Of a DNA stretch of 64,000 bases, positions 58,191-64,000 are shown in pieces. This stretch comes from Pratylenchus scribneri (lineage: Eukaryota > Nematoda > Chromadorea > Rhabditida > Pratylenchidae), in the NCBI GenBank assembly GCA_030063045.1, contig JAQSEB010000082.1, positions 2,108,001 to 2,172,000 on the forward strand, given 5' to 3'. The notes beneath the pieces are model-generated. The model was given only the letters and a program-made list of their open reading frames with translations, was not told the DNA's origin and did not search any database. Numbering within the stretch: the first letter of the stretch is position 1; each line of letters begins with the position of its first letter. Made by a program: the position numbers and the translations under genes.

Positions 58191-60746
58191 TTTGCTGAAT
58201 TAGTAAAAGAGGAAATTAATTTTATAAAGAAAAAATGTTTTGAAGGCCAGCCGAATTTGGCAAATACGGAGGAAATTTGTTGATGAATTAGCGAATTTCA
58301 CCAAATTTCGCGTGATTACTAAAATTAAACAAAATATTGTTAAAATAGAAAAGAATTTCAATTTCAGATTCGTCATTTTTCAAATGGAATTCTTTTCATT
58401 GTTTTGTTTCCTCAATTAACAAGGGAAATTAAAGGGGAAATTAACGTAAGCATTACGCGACGCACTTTTTGGAATTCGGGGAAAAGGGCAAAAGGTATGG
58501 AAAAAGCTGGAAATAATGCATCATTGGCCCACACAAAGACACCCCAAAAAGCAGAGACTGGTTTATTTGGGGAAAGTAGGCCTATTCATAGTCAAAAAAG
58601 TGGGGAAAACGGAAACAAGGTTGTTTTTATGCTTTCGCCCATAAAAAATTGCATTGGCTGAAAATTAATTTTGTGGTTTCCCAAACAATTTATTAATTAA
58701 AAAAAATTCCCACTTTTTTTATTTAACAAATAGAGAATTGATCTGTGAAGCTTTGAATTGATGGAATGAATGAAGAATAAGCGGAGGTGGGTGGGAATTG
58801 GACAAAATAACAACAGTAAATCATTTTAGAAATAAAAAAAAGGTAAAGGTGTAAAAATTTGGGTCAACAAGCGAAGATGGATTTAGCGAACGGAGTGTGG
58901 GGGAAAAAATCTCGATCAACTTTTTTTGGGGGTGGATGGTGATTGGTGGTGTTCGCTCGGAGTTTAGTAGCAGCAAAAATGGTTGTTTGGCGTTGTTCTG
59001 TGAGTGAAGGGCGCAAAGATCCAAAATCTTTCCGTACCCTGTACGACCATTTTTATTTATATATTCTTCGAATTTGTGTTCTGCCCCCGAACGGGGGACT
59101 TCAAGGCTGATCAGCAAAATGAGAGAAGAAAAAAATTGGTGGTGATCGTGTGATTTAGTGGTCTCGACACTGTCTACAATTAATTTGTGCTAAAGGACAC
59201 AAAATTTGATCACAAAACTCCAATTTTTGGTGTGAATTTGTGAAGTAACAGAAGGAAATGAATTATCCCCAATCTTTAAATAAAATACCATCACAATGAA
59301 ATCTTTGTGTTGTAAACAAAAAAAAACGGGATTTCGTACCTAGATGAACCCAAATTTTTTTGTAATATTGTCACAAATTTAATTTACTTTTTATCTATTT
59401 CACAAATAAATAGTCAATTAGTAATTATAGAAATTTTGATTGTAATATTATAACAAATTTAATCAATTTCACAATTCATTTTTTTACTAATTAAAGAAAA
59501 TATTTGATTAATTAACTCAAATTTAACTTCCGATGTCTCATCTTCACAATAAACAAAGAGCGGTGTAAATAAATATGGCCACTAGTCAATGGTGTAAAAA
59601 ATAAAAAATTTATTTTAAATTTGAAATTATTAGGAAATGAAAATATTTAAATAAAATTTTTAAATTAATCATTTTTGATCCTTCATTGCAAAAATTTCCT
59701 TAATCAAAATTTCGCCAAAACATTTTTAACTTTCCGGAAAATGCTCGTCAAAATATGTTTTTCTTTTCGGAAAATGTTCGCCAAAATACTATATTTTAAA
59801 AATATACCCTAATATTTTACAGGATAAAATTGAAAATTCATTTCCGGAATATGGTAAGCCTACCCTAATTATTCATTAATAAATACAAGAATTTTTTCAT
59901 TTTTTTATATATTATAAATATATTGATATTTTCATTTCTTAATGATATTAAATTTAAAATCAATTTTTGCACCATTGTGGAGGTGTCCATATTTACAAGA
60001 ATTGTGGAGATAACGAAGCACCATTTAACAAATTTAAATGAATTTAATACAATAATTGTCAAATATCATCAAAAATAAAATTTTCAATAATAAGCATATA
60101 AATATGAAATCAATTTGTAATTTATCAAAATAAACATTGGAATTGTCTAAAAATTTCCATACTGAAAAATTTTAAAAATTGTACAATTTAATTTTTCGTA
60201 AATAATTTAATTTTCAATTATGCAAATTATATCCTTCTTCGATTTCATAATCATATTTCTTTATATAGTGTTTATTTAATTGAATTAATTTTTCGATATC
60301 ATTCAAAAATGGGGTCAAATTTGCTTTTTACTAATTTTCCCATTCCAAAATATTCGTTAATCAACAAAACAGCATAGAAAATTGTAAATCCGTTTATTTT
60401 TTGACCAATTACGGATTTCTCTTTTTAGTGCATTTTGTGCGGCTTTTTCTTTTTTGCCCCCATTCATTCCTAATTTTATGCCATTTTCACTGGAAGTATT
60501 TTCTCCATTTATCATTTTTTTTTATTTTATGCTTTTATTTTTAATAAATTTTTTGTCAATTTTTTATCCAGTTATTAATCGTAAAAATAGCCAGAATAAA
60601 ATCTATATATATAGCCGAATGCCGACAATAAATTTTTTATTGATAAAATCCACCATAGTAGTCAAACTCAAACCAATAAATTTGTGTGTAAATTGACCAA
60701 TATAAGAAGAAAGCAATTCACATTTTCTTTTATTTAGAAAGCCATA
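58191..60746. other. 2.5-kb gene-free region upstream of the patched-related gene
   Basis: Open frames at 58404-58661 (+) and 58821-59117 (-) lack family resemblance and splice context. Words TTTCCGGAAAATG and TTTTCGGAAAATG repeat near 59730-59790. Should contain the promoter of the patched-related gene; nothing firmer. Confidence 0.4.
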
Positions 60747-60754
60747 CTTATAAG
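60747..60754. repeat. target-site duplication, left
   Basis: CTTATAAG immediately outside the left terminal repeat of the hAT element; identical to 61658-61665. Itself palindromic. Confidence 0.88.
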
Positions 60755-61657
60755 TAGGGAGCGGATTTATATTGATATAGAATCCCGAAATATAGGCATA
60801 AAATATTGATATAAAATTGCTAAAATATTGATATAATTTGCAAAAATTGGCAAAATATTGATGAAATATTGATAAAAAAATTTTGTTTAAAAATGTTTTA
60901 TTTATCAAAAATTTCAGAATTTTGATCTATTTAATAAAAAAATGTATCAAAATGTTTAGCCTCTTTTCTCGCAATTACATATAACGAACATCTCGAGATT
61001 CTCTGGGGTGAAATTGGTCCTGTTGTCCGCCAGAATATTCTTATATGCCGAAAAAGAGCGCTCGACATCACAAGATTGCAATGGGGCAAATTTCATAGCC
61101 GCAATCATGCCTGGTGCCAAATCAATTTCAGCCTGTCCGCCTGTCAAGATCTTTGCGATGTCGATTAGTTGTCCAAGGCCGGGATTTCTGTCGCGCACTT
61201 TGATGAATTTTTGTCGTATTTGATCTCCAATTTCCTCACGGGCGCCACCCAATGCGTCAATTACTTCTGCCATTATGTCCAATGCTTCTGCCATTGAAAG
61301 ATGCAACCATGCGGATTGCGATTTTTTAGGAGGCATTGATATAATTTTATTTCTTTAAATTTCTAAACTAAAAAATTACATCAATTTTTCACATTATTCT
61401 TTAAAAAAAATTAAAAATTTGATCAAAAACCGACAAAAATTCCAAAAAATTGCAAAATATTGATCAAAACGCCAAAAAAATGGCGAAATATTGACATAAA
61501 TATTGACGTCCAAAAAATGCCAAAATATTGATGAATATTGACATAAAAGTTCACGCAAATCAATTAAAACCTTGATAAAAACATATGTTTTATGTTGGTT
61601 TAAAGCTATTTTAAGTTCGCAAAAAAAATATTGATATCAATAAAAATCCGCTCCCTA
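60755..61657. mobile_element. hAT-family DNA transposon, 903-bp deletion derivative
   Basis: Terminal inverted repeats TAGGGAGCGGATTTATATTG (left) and the complement TAGGGAGCGGATTTTTATTG (right) are flanked by an identical 8-bp duplication, the length typical of hAT insertions. Both subterminal regions are dense in AAAATATTGAT words. Inside is an intact frame for the C-terminal hAT dimerisation region only, so the element cannot encode a full transposase. Confidence 0.9.
60956..61336 (-). CDS. hAT transposase C-terminal fragment
   Basis: 126 residues, uninterrupted, within the hAT element. The end (CDVERSFSAYKNILADNRTN, then FTPENLEMFVICN) matches the conserved hAT C-terminal dimerisation motif with the ERSFS core. 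The BED finger and catalytic core of a full transposase are absent, so this is a remnant; its intact frame may reflect youth of the insertion or expression as a short protein. Confidence 0.82.
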   Translation of the reverse strand: MPPKKSQSAWLHLSMAEALDIMAEVIDALGGAREEIGDQIRQKFIKVRDRNPGLGQLIDIAKILTGGQAEIDLAPGMIAAMKFAPLQSCDVERSFSAYKNILADNRTNFTPENLEMFVICNCEKRG

Positions 61658-61665
61658 CTTATAAG
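61658..61665. repeat. target-site duplication, right
   Basis: CTTATAAG immediately outside the right terminal repeat. Confidence 0.88.
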
Positions 61666-62241
61666 TGAATAATTAAGAATTATTTTCCTAAAAATATTCT
61701 CTAGGCTATTTTAATTTTTCACTTTTTGAAATTAAAAAAAATGTTAAAATTTCAAATATTTTTATTTGAATATACATATTCAATCCCATTTCCATTTCCT
61801 AATTCAAATTAAACAAAAAAAATTTTTAATAAAATTTTTAGATTTTTTAGTGCTTTTTAATCCAAACATATTTCTGTTGTTACTCTGATTTTAATGGGGG
61901 CAATTTAGCTGAGGATTAAGAGAGAGGGAATTGAGTAAAACTTTTTTTATGGGGCCAAGTTTTGTTTACCTTTTCTCTCTGCTTTGACTGATCTCAAAAT
62001 TTTGGACCACAATCCGCGCACTCGCCGCCGATTATCCTCCTTTCCTACCTTTCGATTTTTGATTGAGGCCATTTTTCTATTTACCTCACACAGCCAAAAA
62101 TGCTCCATCCAACTTAAATAGTGACGTTAACAGTCCTCTCAAATTCTCATTTTAATTTTCGAATTTCGGTACACAATTGGGACAATAAAAATGATATAAA
62201 ATATATTTGCCCATCTCTAAATTCGAATTCATTTTTTTCGA

Positions 62242-62403
62242 TTAAACTTTATTTACATTGATTTGAATGAAGTTTGTTTGTTGCAATTTTGTTGCAATTT
62301 TGTTCTTTTGATTTGACCAATATTTTATTAGATGAGATAAATCGCCGTCTGGCACCAAATTTAAAATTAGGAAATATTCATGTCCCCGACCATTAACAAA
62401 ATA
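62242..62403 (-). pseudogene. protein-kinase-like fragment
   Basis: The - strand frame reads FVNGRGHEYFLILNLVPDGD followed by LSHLIKYW, resembling kinase subdomains IV-V (hinge: a hydrophobic strand, then GDL). No glycine loop, HRD or DFG segment is found nearby. The fragment abuts the small inverted-repeat element at 62404-62507. It may be an exon of a gene I cannot see, or a relic. Confidence 0.35.
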
Positions 62404-62507
62404 TACCGTATATACTCCTTTAATTCCCAACTCCTTTAATAATTTTTCAAATTTTGGTAAGGTTAAAAAATAATTTCCCATGAGGGATTAAAAGAATATA
62501 TACGGTA
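62404..62507. repeat. 104-bp TACCGTA inverted-repeat element
   Basis: Ends TACCGTATATACTCCTTTAA and, read from the other side, TACCGTATATATTCTTTTAA; AT-rich centre, no coding capacity. Probably a small non-autonomous DNA element next to the kinase-like fragment. Confidence 0.72.
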
Positions 62508-64000
62508 ACAAATGGAATATATCTTCTTTATTATTTAGGTTATTAAATTTCCCAGAATTATTTGCTCAAACAAATTTTTCATTCACTTAAGTGAGAATTA
62601 AAATTCATTAAAATTATGATTTAAAAAAATTTGATTTATTTAATTTTTTATTCCTTCTCAAATATTGACATTAAATTGGCAATAAATTGGCAACATTGAT
62701 GAATGTTTATGTTTACCATCCATCTAAATTTTAATTACGTCTTCAAGTACTTGTCTTTAATGATTTCATTCTATGCTTTTCATTTAATTCTTTTTAATCC
62801 TAAAATTTTGTTGAGCAAGTCAAGTGGCTCCAATTTACAATCCAATTCAAAATCCTCATTTTCCCTTGCTCAATTGACCCATCCATCCAAAATCCCCACT
62901 GTAATTGTAAATATGAATGAATGAATATGAATTGTGAACATTCTCCTCAATTCCCTTTCCAAAATCCAATTCAATTCACAATTTTCCTTCCCATACTCAA
63001 TTTTCGGCTGACCCAAATTTTCATTTACTTTCAGCCTCCCACAAATAATTTTTCAAAGGCGCAAATCCATCCAACTTTCCTTCCATTTCGCCTAATTCAA
63101 CTCTCAAAAACATCTTTCCATCCCCAAATTCTACTCCAACTTTCTCCGTTGCTCCACTCAAAGTGCCCCAAATTAGTGCGCGATTTGAGGGCTAATTGGC
63201 AGTAAACAACTTTCAATTTTCTTCCTTCAAAAAGATTTTTAGCCCAACCAAATGGGCACAAATTCATTCCATTTATTCCATTACATTTCACTATTTCATT
63301 CTCTACAATTTAGAAAATATTACTCATAAGAAAAAATAATGTTTTCCAATCAAAATTTGGTAATTTTTTAAATATTATATTATTACAATAATATTATCCA
63401 AAATGACTTTAAAAATATATTTTCTGCTTATTATAATGTTATTAGAACTCTCACAATCAGCTTAGATCCCAGATTATGGACAAAGTCCGGTACAATAGTA
63501 ATAAATCAGTCCTGGCCTGGCTACTGTTTCCTTCTTTGTTCTTTCTTATATACGGTTAGTTAAATGATGCCACAGGATGGAAGAAATTCTAAAATATTGA
63601 AAAAGGTGAAAAAATAAAGTGAATAAAAAGTAAATCAAATTGTGTTTGGGAGGTTTCTTTTATAGGCCTAAAGAATTGGACTAATCAAGGAAGACAAACA
63701 ATTCTTCGAATTAACATGGAATTATTCCACATTATCCGATTCTAAAGCCATTTAATCTAGCTTTAACAAATGCAAATTAATTCAGCAAAAAATCTTATTT
63801 TCTCAAATAAATTATTTAATATATTTTTCATTATACTTCAACCTTATTATTATTTCATATATTAAATTATAGTGTAAAATAATTTTCTAAAAAACCCATT
63901 CAAAATATTCACCATCAACATTAATATTTAATCGAATTAGAAGAGGAGGGCCATTTCGGCTCGATCACATTCTCGAAAATTCTACCAAAAAACTTCTATT

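Larger units (their letters stand above)
61666..64000. other. gene-poor right end of the window
   Basis: Apart from the kinase-like fragment and the small element at 62.4 kb, no exon with family support or good splice context is visible. Open frames at 62703-63205 (+) and 63097-63291 (-) are low-complexity. Confidence 0.4.

Noticed and set aside
58404..59117. Two ORFs upstream of the patched-related gene
   Set aside because: Low-complexity, no family match, no splice context.
1..64000. CRISPR arrays, bacterial promoters or ribosome binding sites, riboswitches
   Set aside because: The intron-rich nematode genes exclude a prokaryotic reading; the tandem arrays have no spacer structure.
1..64000. 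tRNA or rRNA genes
   Set aside because: I looked for B-box-like GGTTCRAATCC words and rRNA-like GC-richer blocks and saw none convincing; a tRNA search program would settle this.

Overview
The window is nuclear DNA from a nematode. It is strongly AT-rich, the genes are split by many short introns (often 40-60 nt, phase-consistent, ending TTTCAG, TTTAG or TTAAG), and several genes belong to families restricted to or characteristic of nematodes: a MLT-10-like moulting protein, a ground-like domain protein, a patched-related protein, divergent nuclear hormone receptors and an HSP-12-type small heat shock protein. The composition and the clustered secreted Cys-rich genes would suit an AT-rich plant-parasitic (tylenchid) nematode; that placement is inference. 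All gene models were assembled by eye from splice signals, reading phase and family motifs. Exon coordinates are therefore predictions, although nearly every model closes in frame.

Layout: 1-1.3 kb, the end of an unknown + strand gene and an HSP-12-like gene (-). 2.4-8 kb, two tandem nuclear receptor genes (-), each preceded by a 292-bp block that appears identical, with a 24-bp minisatellite between them. 8.6-11.5 kb, three tandem secreted 12-cysteine genes (-). 12-18.6 kb, a small orphan ORF (-) and an 18-exon mlt-10-like gene (+). 18.9-26.5 kb, three - strand genes: coiled-coil-like orphan, LIM-type zinc protein, leucine-rich-repeat membrane protein. 28-30.4 kb, a bHLH factor and a ground-like protein (+). 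30.5-35.8 kb, more members of the 12-cysteine family, including a two-domain fusion with a damaged splice donor, plus a secreted PLA2-like gene and a fragment of a duplicated ground-like exon. 36.1-40.9 kb, a TPR protein and the DDI1 protease, in operon-like order (-). 41.6-45.7 kb, a two-module FLYWCH/GCM-like zinc protein (+). 46.1-47.7 kb, a 27-bp satellite with higher-order structure. 48-51.6 kb, an MKK4-type MAP kinase kinase (+). 51.9-53.5 kb, an orphan five-exon gene (+). 53.6-58.2 kb, a patched-related protein (-). 60.7-61.7 kb, a 903-bp hAT element with an 8-bp target duplication. The rest, to 64 kb, holds no gene I can support apart from a kinase-like fragment beside a small inverted-repeat element.

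The most distinctive content is the 12-cysteine secreted family: eight domain copies in two clusters, all with the same three-exon phase-0 structure and a conserved C-terminal PGET-DNPNF-CG exon. I do not recognise it as a named family. Local duplication, fusion and decay are visible in the second cluster, and three members share an upstream block. Introns carry at least three families of short inverted-repeat elements, and five introns use GC-AG rather than GT-AG ends.
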